Shown: positions 1 through 6,237 of the stretch, one piece after another
How the letters are laid out: each line of letters opens with the position of its first letter
How positions within the stretch are numbered: position 1 is the first letter of the stretch
Origin: an uncultured Lachnospiraceae bacterium
GTDB taxonomy: Bacteria; Bacillota_A; Clostridia; Lachnospirales; Lachnospiraceae
DNA: 15,884 nucleotides
NCBI GenBank assembly: GCA_910588595.1
Contig: CAJUQU010000022.1
Coordinates: forward strand, 1 to 15,884
Direction: 5' to 3'
Made by a program: the position numbers and the translations under genes
The notes under the pieces: model-generated
What the model was told of the DNA's origin: nothing
The model's database searches: none
Seen by the model: the letters and a program-made list of their open reading frames with translations, nothing else

Positions 1-480
1 GGTCGACCTCGTGCTCCGGATACTGCCGAACTGTTCGATCTTTCCCCAATCCTTAACGATCGCCATGAAACGCGTGATCCTGTTATTCGCGGTGCTGTTC
101 ATCATCTCATACACCACATCCGCCTCAGTGAGACCGTAATGAGGAAGCGCTATCACCTCATTGTCCACCATTACCGCGATCGGGCGCTGATTCTTCAATG
201 CTTCATCGATCCACTCGTTCGTGATCTCACTGCGGTACATCCCCTCGTGTGACTCCTCCTCGACCGCCGGATCTGTGGCAGGCTCCCCCACATCAGGCGC
301 ATCCGGTGTCACATCACCGCTGTTATCTGTACTGTTGTTCCCTGAAATATCCGAAAAATCAATTTCCTTTGGCGGCTCCTTCGCACCTTCTTTGTTCCCA
401 CACCCTGTCATGGATGCGGCCGCCATTGCAATTACAAGCAGCAGGGCTATCCCCTTTTTTTTCATACTCTTTCTTTTCAT
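1..480 (-). CDS. DUF3048 (YerB-like) lipoprotein, N-terminal part, runs off the left edge
   Basis: The 160 visible residues start at the ATG at 480, preceded by a GGGAG ribosome binding site about 5 nt upstream. Residues 1-26 form a lipoprotein signal peptide: KRK/KKK basic start, the hydrophobic run IALLLVIAMAAA, and the lipobox MTG-C with Cys27 as the predicted lipidated residue. Residues 28-85 are an acidic, Pro/Ser/Thr-rich linker. From about residue 97 a folded domain begins (RPIAVMVDN, GLTEADVVYEM, ITRFMAIV, GSIRSTR), which matches the start of the DUF3048 domain of Bacillus YerB as I know it. The protein should be anchored on the outer face of the membrane; its biochemical role is not established. 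A second in-frame ATG at 465 has a weaker ribosome site. The SRP RNA gene lies directly upstream on the same strand; no convincing separate promoter was seen. Confidence 0.85.
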   Translation of the reverse strand, partial: MKRKSMKKKGIALLLVIAMAAASMTGCGNKEGAKEPPKEIDFSDISGNNSTDNSGDVTPDAPDVGEPATDPAVEEESHEGMYRSEITNEWIDEALKNQRPIAVMVDNEVIALPHYGLTEADVVYEMMNSTANNRITRFMAIVKDWGKIEQFGSIRSTRST

Positions 481-605
481 AATGTCTCCCTTTTCGCATA
501 TTTGACACCCCTCGAGCAAGGGCATCCCACAATATCGATATACCTCTTCATTAGTTTCCCTGTCTTTTTCATGTTTATGCACTGCACTCTGCTGACAGCG
601 TCAAA

Positions 606-879
606 AACATTTTATCGTGCAAACGACCTCGAATCCTATGCCCATGCACGTTACCTCTACAGTTAACTCCGCCAGGCACCCTCGCGGCACATATGAAATC
701 CGCCTTAGTGCTGCTGCATTCCTGCCCTGACACGGTTCAACGGCACATATTGCGCGAGACCCAAACTTCAACGCCACTTATAAAGGGCAGCTGCACAAAC
801 GCAGACCCTCAGTCGCTTATCACCCCCACTATAGCGGATTGTGGGTACAGGACACCGCTAACGCCCCGGCTGCACGATG
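606..879 (-). ncRNA. ffs: Signal recognition particle RNA, large (Alu-containing) Gram-positive type
   Basis: This is the RNA scaffold of the signal recognition particle, which with Ffh targets nascent membrane and secreted proteins to the translocon. Read on the minus strand, the universal helix-8 signature is at 731-710: a GGAA tetraloop closed by GCA/TGC, with CAGG on the 5' side and AGCAGC on the 3' side (the Ffh-binding asymmetric loop). Flanking blocks match what I recall of B. subtilis scRNA: TAGCGGTG, CCTGTACC, CAATCCGCT near the 5' end, GTTTGGGTC and GCGCAAT before helix 8, and ATGTGCCGC, GCCTGG, TAACTG after it. The ends pair perfectly: ATCGTGCA (878-871) with TGCACGAT (621-614), followed by a T run at 607-603 that would end transcription. 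Length of about 270 nt fits the large class. The exact ends are inferred. A consensus promoter sits immediately upstream. Confidence 0.93.
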
Positions 880-884
880 CTATT

Positions 885-914
885 ATTATAACCTCAAATT
901 CATCGATAAGTCAA
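885..914 (-). promoter_or_regulatory. Sigma-A promoter of the SRP RNA gene
   Basis: On the minus strand TTGACT (914-909) is separated by 18 nt from a perfect TATAAT (890-885). The predicted start at about 878-880 coincides with the 5' end of the SRP RNA terminal helix, which supports both calls. Confidence 0.8.
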
Positions 915-934
915 TGCAATTCATACTTTTTTAA

Positions 935-1480
935 TCAAAACTGGAAATATTGGCTCCCTTTGTTTTTCTTTCTCCTGCGCGCCAGTATCTCATAGTACGT
1001 CAACACGGTGACAAGTTCCCTGATCCACGGCTCCTTCTCCCGCCATGGAGCCTGTTCTGTGAGCGCGTGTTCTGTCATGTTGCTCCCCATGACACTCTGC
1101 GCCGGCGAATGCTGCACGGACGTTTCCGCCATACTTTGTGTCAGGGCTGCCGCATCCGGAATCGTGCTGTTCTGCACAGGAATACCTGCCTCTGTATCCA
1201 TGGGCTTCTCGTTGGTTCTGATGATCGCCACGACACTCTCAACCATGCGCTGGATCGTCAACTTGTCTGGATACTGGTCATAGATGAAGCTGCCGTCATA
1301 ATCCATCTTATCGACAACGCTGCTTATCGTATTCTGGTATTTTCTGGCGTATGTAGGGTACATCTGCTGCAGATATTCAAGATCCTCCAATATCCTGTCC
1401 TCCGACACGATTCCCGGCTGTGCCCACTGCCCGTAACCCTGATATCCCATATAAAAAGGAAATGCACTATAATAATCCAT
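935..1480 (-). CDS. Conserved-looking hypothetical protein, 181 aa
   Basis: I do not recognise a named domain. The start ATG at 1480 has GAGGA about 9 nt upstream. The sequence has three parts. The first is a Tyr/Gly/Gln-rich N-terminus (residues 1-22). The second is a helical core (about 27-90) containing LEYLQQMYPTYARKYQ, KMDYDGSFIYDQYPDK and QRMVESVV. The third is a C-terminal helix (about 147-175) with PWIRELVTVLTYYEILARRRKKN and a strongly basic end. The core and C-terminal helix are joined by a Ser/Thr/Gln-rich linker (about 92-145). The pattern MYP....(Y)...I......DY(D/E)GS...D.YPD and a basic C-terminus resembles short uncharacterised proteins I recall from Lachnospiraceae, but this is from memory. 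No signal peptide or membrane span. The palindromic element at 1541-1699 lies about 60 nt upstream of the start, so its promoter is either within or beyond that repeat. Confidence 0.7.
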   Translation of the reverse strand: MDYYSAFPFYMGYQGYGQWAQPGIVSEDRILEDLEYLQQMYPTYARKYQNTISSVVDKMDYDGSFIYDQYPDKLTIQRMVESVVAIIRTNEKPMDTEAGIPVQNSTIPDAAALTQSMAETSVQHSPAQSVMGSNMTEHALTEQAPWREKEPWIRELVTVLTYYEILARRRKKNKGSQYFQF

Positions 1481-1540
1481 ATTTCGAGTTCCTCGCTTTT
1501 TATGATTATCATATGCACCTTCCAGGAAAATAGTGACCGA

Positions 1541-1699
1541 AGTAACAGTTCAGCCCAGGACTTCGCACTATGCTGCGAAATCCGTGAGAAAGCATCGTAG
1601 TTGAGATGCATCAAGCCACGGTATGTGGCTTTGACACCGCGAAGCGGTTTTTGCATGGTTTGATGCCTGTAACAGGAAGCCGAAGGCTGAACTGTTACT
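1541..1699. repeat. Palindromic MITE-like intergenic element 1 with 15-bp perfect terminal inverted repeats
   Basis: The ends 1541-1555 (AGTAACAGTTCAGCC) and 1685-1699 (GGCTGAACTGTTACT) are perfect inverted repeats of 15 bp. The interior is also built of stems: 1558-1567 with 1574-1583 (9 of 10 pairs), GCATCAA (1608-1614) with TTGATGC (1659-1665) enclosing AGCCAC/GTGGCT and ACCGC-GAA-GCGGT, then CCTG-TAA-CAGG and AGCC-GAA-GGCT near the right end. There is no transposase frame. The design (short, terminal repeats, multi-branched interior) fits a non-autonomous mobile element or a repeated structured-RNA element. I believe near-identical copies occur in Lachnospiraceae genomes, but that could not be checked. 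Confidence 0.7.
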
Positions 1700-1726
1700 G
1701 TCCGAAAGTCAAACATTGTCAAACTC

Positions 1727-1755
1727 TTGACAATATCTGCAAATCAGCATAAAAT
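1727..1755 (+). promoter_or_regulatory. Consensus sigma-A promoter reading toward mgtE
   Basis: TTGACA (1727-1732), a 17-nt spacer, and TAAAAT (1750-1755), giving a predicted start near 1762. The -35 box forms the right half of an 8-bp hairpin, ATTGTCAA (1715-1722) and TTGACAAT (1727-1734), which could be an operator. A transcript from here would carry the structured segment 1791-1880 and, if it reads through, a leader of more than 400 nt before mgtE. Confidence 0.6.
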
Positions 1756-1790
1756 AAGGAAAGAATCACAAAAATAATATCGGATATGAC

Positions 1791-1880
1791 AACACTGAAA
1801 GGAAGTGTATAGTTGCATGGACAGTTGTGACGGCAGCGGACAACATCATATGGGCGGATACACAGCATTCAGTGTTTTTT
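1791..1880 (+). ncRNA. Candidate structured RNA or attenuator upstream of mgtE
   Basis: A single long hairpin of nested helices can be drawn. AACACTGAA (1791-1799) pairs with TTCAGTGTT (1868-1876). GTGTAT (1805-1810) pairs with ATACAC (1858-1863) across a 5/4 internal loop. GTTGT (1824-1828) pairs with ACAAC (1840-1844) around an 11-nt loop. The outer helix runs directly into six T residues (1875-1880), as in an intrinsic terminator. With the promoter at 1727-1755 this gives a short transcript of about 120 nt or an attenuated leader. It matches no riboswitch class I know. The function is an inference; part of the segment could belong to the neighbouring repeat. Confidence 0.4.
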
Positions 1881-1963
1881 GTACAGGCTGAACATGCCTG
1901 CTTTCTGTTTGCATGCGCACAGGAAACGATCTGTGTCAAGTCTGGATTCGCCCGCACCACATA

Positions 1964-2123
1964 AGGAACTGTAGAAAAATAAGTGACACATCTTGACTTG
2001 TCTATTTCTCCGATTGTGCATGTCAAAAAGCCTCGCCGTAGCCCGCTACGCCTTCGTTTTTTGACATACACCCTCGAAGAAATATCCTGCGCAGTCTGCA
2101 TCACTTATTTTCCTACAGTTCCT
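1964..2123. repeat. Palindromic MITE-like intergenic element 2 with 23-bp terminal inverted repeats
   Basis: The ends 1964-1986 and 2101-2123 are inverted repeats with 22 of 23 matches (outer parts AGGAACTGTAG and CTACAGTTCCT). The interior folds as one long imperfect hairpin: TATTTCT (2003-2009 region) with AGAAATA (2078-2084 region), GTG with CAC, ATGTCAAAAA (2020-2029) with TTTTTGACAT (2058-2067), and a CGTAG/CTACG apex (2037-2050). It has no coding capacity of its own and looks like a non-autonomous element of about 160 bp, the same size class as element 1 but unrelated in sequence. TTGACA at 2061-2066 with TATCCT 16 nt downstream could be a weak outward promoter toward mgtE; a mirror-image TTGACA faces the other way. 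Confidence 0.7.
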
Positions 2124-2184
2124 AAGGATCCCAGCCGCTTTGCGATCCTTATCAATTAAATGTATTAAGAAGGGCGATGATATT

Positions 2185-3579
2185 TTGGAAAATGAATTTT
2201 TAAATGAACCTGACTACATCAAAGAATTAGTCGAACTGATCAGAAGCGGCGCAGACAGGCGCACACTCGCAAAAGAGCTGACCAATTATCACGACAACGA
2301 TATCTCTAATGCACTTGACGAGCTGAGTACAGACGAGCGCAAGTTACTCTATCAAATATTGGGCGACGAGCGTGTCTCGGAGATCTTTGCCTATCTGGAC
2401 GATCCCGGAAAGTATCTCGGGGAGCTGGAGCTGGAGCGCGCTGCGGATATCATAGAGAACATGGATGCCGACGACGCTGTGGATGTTCTCGAGGAAGTCG
2501 ACGAAGAGACGCGGAAACAGCTGATCGAGCTGATCGACGAGGAGTCCAAGGAGGATATCAAGCTGATCTATTCCTATGAGGAGGACGAGATCGGCAGCAA
2601 GATGACCACGAATTTTATAGAGATCGAAAAGCGTCTCACCATCAAACAGGCGATGCGCTCCCTGATCGCACAGGCGGAGGACAATGACAACATCTCCACT
2701 CTGTTTGTGGAAGATGACGACGGCACTTTTTACGGTGCCATCGATCTCAAGGATCTGATCGTGGCAAGAAATTACATGAATCTGGAAAACCTGATCACGC
2801 AGTCTTTCCCGTACGTGCGCGACCACGAGACAATCTCCGACTGTATCGAGCGCCTGAAGGACTACGCGGAAGATTCGATCCCTGTCCTGAATGATAAAAA
2901 TGAGCTGATCGGCGTCATCACTGCACAGGACATCGTTGAGGTCGTTGACGACGAACTGGGCGACGACTATGCAAAGCTCGCCGGTATGACCGAGGAGGCA
3001 GAGCTCGAGGAATCCCTGATGGAAAGTATCAAAAAGCGCCTGCCGTGGCTGATCATACTTCTGGGACTCAGCATGTGCGTGTCGACAGTGACGAGTCTGT
3101 TTGAGGGCGTGATCGCACAGCTTGCCATCATTGTCAGCTTTCAGTCCGTGATACTCGGCATGTCAGGAAATGTCGGTACACAGTCGCTCGCTGTTACGAT
3201 CAGGCTTTTGATGGACGAAAATCTTGAGGCAAAGCAGAAGTTCAGTATGATCTTCCGGGAAATGCGGATCGGTTTTTCCAACGGGCTGATCCTGGGAATC
3301 CTATCCATTGTATTTATCGGCGGCTATCTCTGCGTGCTGAAAGGCAAGTCACCGCAATACGCCTTTGCGATATCGCTCTGCGCCGGAATCGCACTGCTGA
3401 TCGCGATGACGATCTCAAGCATCGTGGGCACTTCTGTTCCGATGTTTTTTAAAAAAATAAATATAGATCCGGCAGTCGCATCCGGTCCGCTGATCACAAC
3501 TGTAAATGACCTGATCGGCGTGATCACATACTATGGTGTGGCGTGGCTGCTGCTCATCAACTTCCTTCATTTGGGTTAG
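2185..3579 (+). CDS. mgtE: Magnesium transporter MgtE
   Basis: MgtE forms a homodimeric Mg2+ channel in the cytoplasmic membrane, gated by its cytosolic domains when internal Mg2+ is high. The chosen TTG start gives 464 aa, close to the family norm of about 450; AGAAGGG lies 10 nt upstream. The frame is open further, to a TTG at 2140, but that one has no ribosome site and sits in a hairpin beside repeat element 2. Domains: acidic MgtE_N superhelical domain (about 10-130), two CBS domains (about 140-200 and 205-260, with VEDDDGTFYGAIDLKDL and VLNDKNELIGVITAQDI), a connecting plug helix, and the five-helix membrane domain (about 285-464). Family hallmarks in the membrane part are GNVGTQS (328-334) and TTVNDLIG, whose Asp442 corresponds to the pore Mg2+-binding Asp of characterised MgtE. 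Many Asp/Glu residues lie at the domain interfaces, as expected for Mg2+ sensing. Confidence 0.95.
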   Translation: MENEFLNEPDYIKELVELIRSGADRRTLAKELTNYHDNDISNALDELSTDERKLLYQILGDERVSEIFAYLDDPGKYLGELELERAADIIENMDADDAVDVLEEVDEETRKQLIELIDEESKEDIKLIYSYEEDEIGSKMTTNFIEIEKRLTIKQAMRSLIAQAEDNDNISTLFVEDDDGTFYGAIDLKDLIVARNYMNLENLITQSFPYVRDHETISDCIERLKDYAEDSIPVLNDKNELIGVITAQDIVEVVDDELGDDYAKLAGMTEEAELEESLMESIKKRLPWLIILLGLSMCVSTVTSLFEGVIAQLAIIVSFQSVILGMSGNVGTQSLAVTIRLLMDENLEAKQKFSMIFREMRIGFSNGLILGILSIVFIGGYLCVLKGKSPQYAFAISLCAGIALLIAMTISSIVGTSVPMFFKKINIDPAVASGPLITTVNDLIGVITYYGVAWLLLINFLHLG

Positions 3580-3664
3580 AGCGTGTCCGAATAATGCATA
3601 AAAATCCATTATATACAAATACTAGCAATACAGTTTTGCTATATTATGAACTTGCTAATAATCA

Positions 3665-3697
3665 GGAACCATCCGGTAATGTTTTCGTGAAGGTTCC
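3665..3697 (+). promoter_or_regulatory. Inverted repeat just upstream of the spoVT ribosome site
   Basis: GGAACC (3665-3670) and GGTTCC (3692-3697) can form a 6-bp stem around a 21-nt loop, ending 11 nt before the GGAGG of spoVT. Upstream lies a second small palindrome, TAGCAA and TTGCTA. I could not identify a convincing sigma-G (GNATR/CATNNTA) or sigma-A promoter in 3580-3700, although the segment is AT-rich. A leader hairpin or operator is possible; the function is unproven. Confidence 0.3.
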
Positions 3698-3721
3698 ATA
3701 CTGGGAATGGAGGAAATATCG

Positions 3722-4270
3722 GTGAAAGCTACGGGAATAGTGCGTAGGATTGACGATTTAGGACGCGTTGTCATACCAAAGGAAATCAGAAGGACTTTGA
3801 GGATAAGGGAATCGGATCCGCTTGAGATCTTCACGGATCACGAGGGAGCTATCATCCTAAAAAAATACTCACCTATCGGTGAGCTTGGAAGCTTCGCAAA
3901 ACAGTATGCGGAAAGCCTCTCACAGGTGTCAGGTCATCTGGCACTGATCGCGGACAGGGATCAGATCATCGCAGCGGCAGGAAGCAACAGCAAACAGGTG
4001 CTTGGAAAATCTGTCAGCAAAGCGCTGGAAGAAAAGATGAATTCGCGAGAGACCGTATGCACATCGCGCAGTGATAAAGATTATGTGTCTGTGACAGAAG
4101 ATGAAGCGGAGGAGTATCAGCACGAAGTGATCATACCGATCATCACACAGGGGGATGTGATCGGCGCCGTCGTACTCTTGTCTGCCAAGGCAGGCGATGA
4201 GATGAACGAGGTGGAAATGAAGCTTGCACAGTCAGCAGCGGGATTTCTCGGCAAGCAGATGGAACAGTAG
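3722..4270 (+). CDS. spoVT: Stage V sporulation protein T, AbrB-family transition regulator
   Basis: SpoVT is a tetrameric DNA-binding protein that tunes forespore (sigma-G) gene expression late in sporulation. The GTG at 3722 is chosen because GGAGG lies 8 nt upstream and translation then begins MKATGIVRRIDDLGRVVIPK, as I recall for B. subtilis SpoVT. The ATG at 3707 would add five residues and overlaps that ribosome site. The product is 182 aa against 178 in B. subtilis. Residues 1-50 are the swapped-hairpin SpoVT/AbrB DNA-binding domain (GRVVIPKEIRRTLRI), and 55-182 a GAF-like sensor domain ending in AAGFLGKQMEQ, typical of true SpoVT rather than short AbrB. Its presence argues that the organism sporulates or descends from a spore former. 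A strong terminator follows. Confidence 0.95.
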   Translation: MKATGIVRRIDDLGRVVIPKEIRRTLRIRESDPLEIFTDHEGAIILKKYSPIGELGSFAKQYAESLSQVSGHLALIADRDQIIAAAGSNSKQVLGKSVSKALEEKMNSRETVCTSRSDKDYVSVTEDEAEEYQHEVIIPIITQGDVIGAVVLLSAKAGDEMNEVEMKLAQSAAGFLGKQMEQ

Positions 4271-4278
4271 TCGATTCT

Positions 4279-4314
4279 AAAAGAAAAAAGGACAACGTAT
4301 GTCCTTTTTCTTTT
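4279..4314. terminator. Bidirectional intrinsic terminator between spoVT and the chemotaxis gene
   Basis: An A/T-flanked hairpin: GGACA (4290-4294) pairs with TGTCC (4300-4304), extended by AAAAGAAAAAA on the left and TTTTTCTTTT on the right, with a one-base bulge. The T run on the right terminates spoVT on the plus strand, and the A run on the left serves the convergent MCP gene on the minus strand. Confidence 0.85.
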
Positions 4315-4330
4315 GTATTATGTACTTATT

Positions 4331-6061
4331 TTACAAATTTTTAAAACGCCCCACCTCATTGCTCAGCTGCTCTGAGATCTCCTGGTTTGTGATGGTCTGC
4401 TGCTGGATCTGCGCCATTGACGCCACGAGGTTCACAGCACTTTCCGCAACGTTCGTAACACCCTTTGCACTCTCATCAACCGCGGTAGAAATGTCATTCA
4501 GACCAGTTGTCATGGCGCTGATCGTATCGCGGATCTCCCCTGTATTCTTAGAAAAGTCCTCGATCAGATTGTTCATGCTGTCGGCGTCACGCTCATACTT
4601 TTCAACAACGACCACAAACTCATCGTAGTCCTGCAGTACCTTCTCGTCCACAAACTGGAGCATCGTCTCCGCGTTGCCTGCAAGCTTGTCCACTGCACTG
4701 ATCACCAGGTTACTGATGTTCTGGATATTGTTCGCCGTGTTCGCGCTGCTGTCGGCAAGTGCCCTGATCTCATCTGCTACAACCGCAAATCCCTTGCCGG
4801 CATCACCCGCTCTTGCCGCCTCGATGGAAGCGTTTAGTGACAGCAGATTGGTCTGGCTTGTAATGTCCAGGATCTCTCCCGTAAGCTGCTTGATCTTTTC
4901 CACACTCCTGCTCTCCTCAAGCGCCTCTCCAAGCATCTCGCGGATCTCGATGATCTTACTGCTCGTGGCATCCTTTCCGGCGATCGTATTTTGATGCATC
5001 CTTCCGGCGCGCCGCTTGATCTTCTGAACCAGCTCAACACCGTTGTCCACGCTGCTATTCATGTTCTGTACTTCATGCAGAACCGTGTCGCTTCCCTCCG
5101 CGATCTGTCCGATCGTGGCTGCGATCTCCTCCATGCTTGCCGACATCTGCTCCATCGTCGCTGAAATGCTGCCTGCACTCTCATTGGAATCCTGAACATT
5201 GCTGCCGATGTGTGCGGTCAGCTCATCCATATTCTCCGACTGTACCTTGATGATATTCATGATGCCCTGCAGCTGCTCTATAAAGTTGTTGATACCATCT
5301 ACCAGCTGGCCTACTTCGTTTTTGGTCTTCACACGGATACGGCTTGTCAGATCCCCCTCGTTATTCTGTATCCTGGTAATGATGTCGTCAAGCTGGTCAC
5401 TCGCACTTCTTGCCGGCCGTGCTATATGTGTGATACTGAACAGACTTGCAATTGCCATCAGGATCAAAAATATGGCCAGAAGCAGGAACACTACCATCGT
5501 ATAACTTCGCATGGATGCGATCGTATCAGCAACCGCAGCCTGTGAGCGCTGATCTAGCAGTGTATCAAACTGCACTTCCACCTCCTCTAGTGCCAGGGAC
5601 TGCGACCGGATCCCGCCGGAAAACTCACTTGCCTTTTCCATATCTCCCGCAAGCACGAACTGTCCGATCTGAATCGTCATATCCTCGATCGCCTGTGCTT
5701 CTCTGCCATAGTCGTCAATCAGGGAAGCCAGAGCTGCATCACCCTCCTGCTGACACAGTACCCGCATCTCATCGATGATCGCAGCAACCTGCCCCCTGCG
5801 TCCCTGCACGTCCTGGGAGATGGTCTCTGCCGCCTCCCTGCTCTGCGTCATTGTGATCAGATAGGCAGATGATTTGTCATCATCCACCACACTCACCAGA
5901 TTCTTGCTCTTCTCCTGCAGCGCCATATAGATATCCGCTGTCTGTTTCACCGCGCCTCCTGCATTTTGCAGCGCACGGATACTCAACACCGATGTAACTG
6001 CATATATAGCAGCCAGCATCACCAACAGTGCGATTATCCTCGGACCCATTTTCCCTCTCAT
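4331..6061 (-). CDS. Methyl-accepting chemotaxis protein
   Basis: This is a membrane chemoreceptor that controls CheA through CheW and so biases flagellar rotation. The ATG at 6061 is preferred (576 aa) because GGAAGGAG lies 7-8 nt upstream; an ATG ten codons earlier at 6091 has no spaced ribosome site. TM1 spans about residues 8-30. An extracellular mostly helical ligand domain of about 155 residues follows (four-helix-bundle type by appearance, ligand unknown). TM2 is at about 187-210, the HAMP linker at 211-265, and then a long signalling coiled coil. The hairpin tip (about 396-440) has the near-invariant EILDITSQTNLLSLNASIEA and AARAGDAGKGFAVVADEIR. There is no C-terminal CheR-docking pentapeptide. 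The gene stands alone and is convergent with spoVT. I found no sigma-D promoter I would defend upstream. Confidence 0.93.
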   Translation of the reverse strand: MRGKMGPRIIALLVMLAAIYAVTSVLSIRALQNAGGAVKQTADIYMALQEKSKNLVSVVDDDKSSAYLITMTQSREAAETISQDVQGRRGQVAAIIDEMRVLCQQEGDAALASLIDDYGREAQAIEDMTIQIGQFVLAGDMEKASEFSGGIRSQSLALEEVEVQFDTLLDQRSQAAVADTIASMRSYTMVVFLLLAIFLILMAIASLFSITHIARPARSASDQLDDIITRIQNNEGDLTSRIRVKTKNEVGQLVDGINNFIEQLQGIMNIIKVQSENMDELTAHIGSNVQDSNESAGSISATMEQMSASMEEIAATIGQIAEGSDTVLHEVQNMNSSVDNGVELVQKIKRRAGRMHQNTIAGKDATSSKIIEIREMLGEALEESRSVEKIKQLTGEILDITSQTNLLSLNASIEAARAGDAGKGFAVVADEIRALADSSANTANNIQNISNLVISAVDKLAGNAETMLQFVDEKVLQDYDEFVVVVEKYERDADSMNNLIEDFSKNTGEIRDTISAMTTGLNDISTAVDESAKGVTNVAESAVNLVASMAQIQQQTITNQEISEQLSNEVGRFKNL

Positions 6062-6237
6062 AACTCTTTCTCCTTCCTGCAGCGACTCCATTCCCTGTCA
6101 AAGCCACATACCAACAACTCCACTGTACACTTATCCTGTCTCCATCCCTCCATTTCCTTTCAATAGGCTCTCGAAACCCCTTTGCGCCCGATAGCGAAAA
6201 TCATCCTCAGCAGCAGGTGCAAGGGGGATCCGGGAGA

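Larger units (their letters stand above)
1481..2184. other. 704-bp gene-free region between two divergent genes, packed with repeats and structured DNA
   Basis: No open frame here looks like a real protein. The longest ones (minus strand 1722-1324 and 2104-1766) run through the inverted repeats. From left to right the region holds the ribosome site of the 935-1480 gene, a palindromic element (1541-1699), an 8-bp hairpin (1715-1734) overlapping a plus-strand promoter (1727-1755), a nested hairpin with T run (1791-1880), smaller hairpins such as CAGGC/GCCTG (1884-1900), a second palindromic element (1964-2123), and a 7-bp stem AAGGATC/GATCCTT (2124-2150) just before mgtE. I looked for an M-box (ykoK) magnesium riboswitch upstream of mgtE and did not see its conserved blocks. 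Confidence 0.6.

Noticed and set aside
693..995. Plus-strand 100-codon frame
   Set aside because: It runs antisense through the SRP RNA.
1324..1722. Minus-strand 132-codon frame
   Set aside because: It is out of frame with the supported 935-1480 gene and composed largely of palindromic element 1.
1766..2104. Minus-strand 112-codon frame
   Set aside because: It lies inside element 2 and the structured segment; there is no ribosome site and no protein-like pattern.
1762..2184. M-box (ykoK) magnesium riboswitch upstream of mgtE
   Set aside because: I looked for its conserved core blocks and did not find them on either strand.
6176..6227. Possible terminator or sigma-D-like box (GCCCGATAG) between the HAD and MCP genes
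   Set aside because: The stem is short and bulged with a long loop and no T run, and the box points the wrong way without a correctly spaced TAAA.
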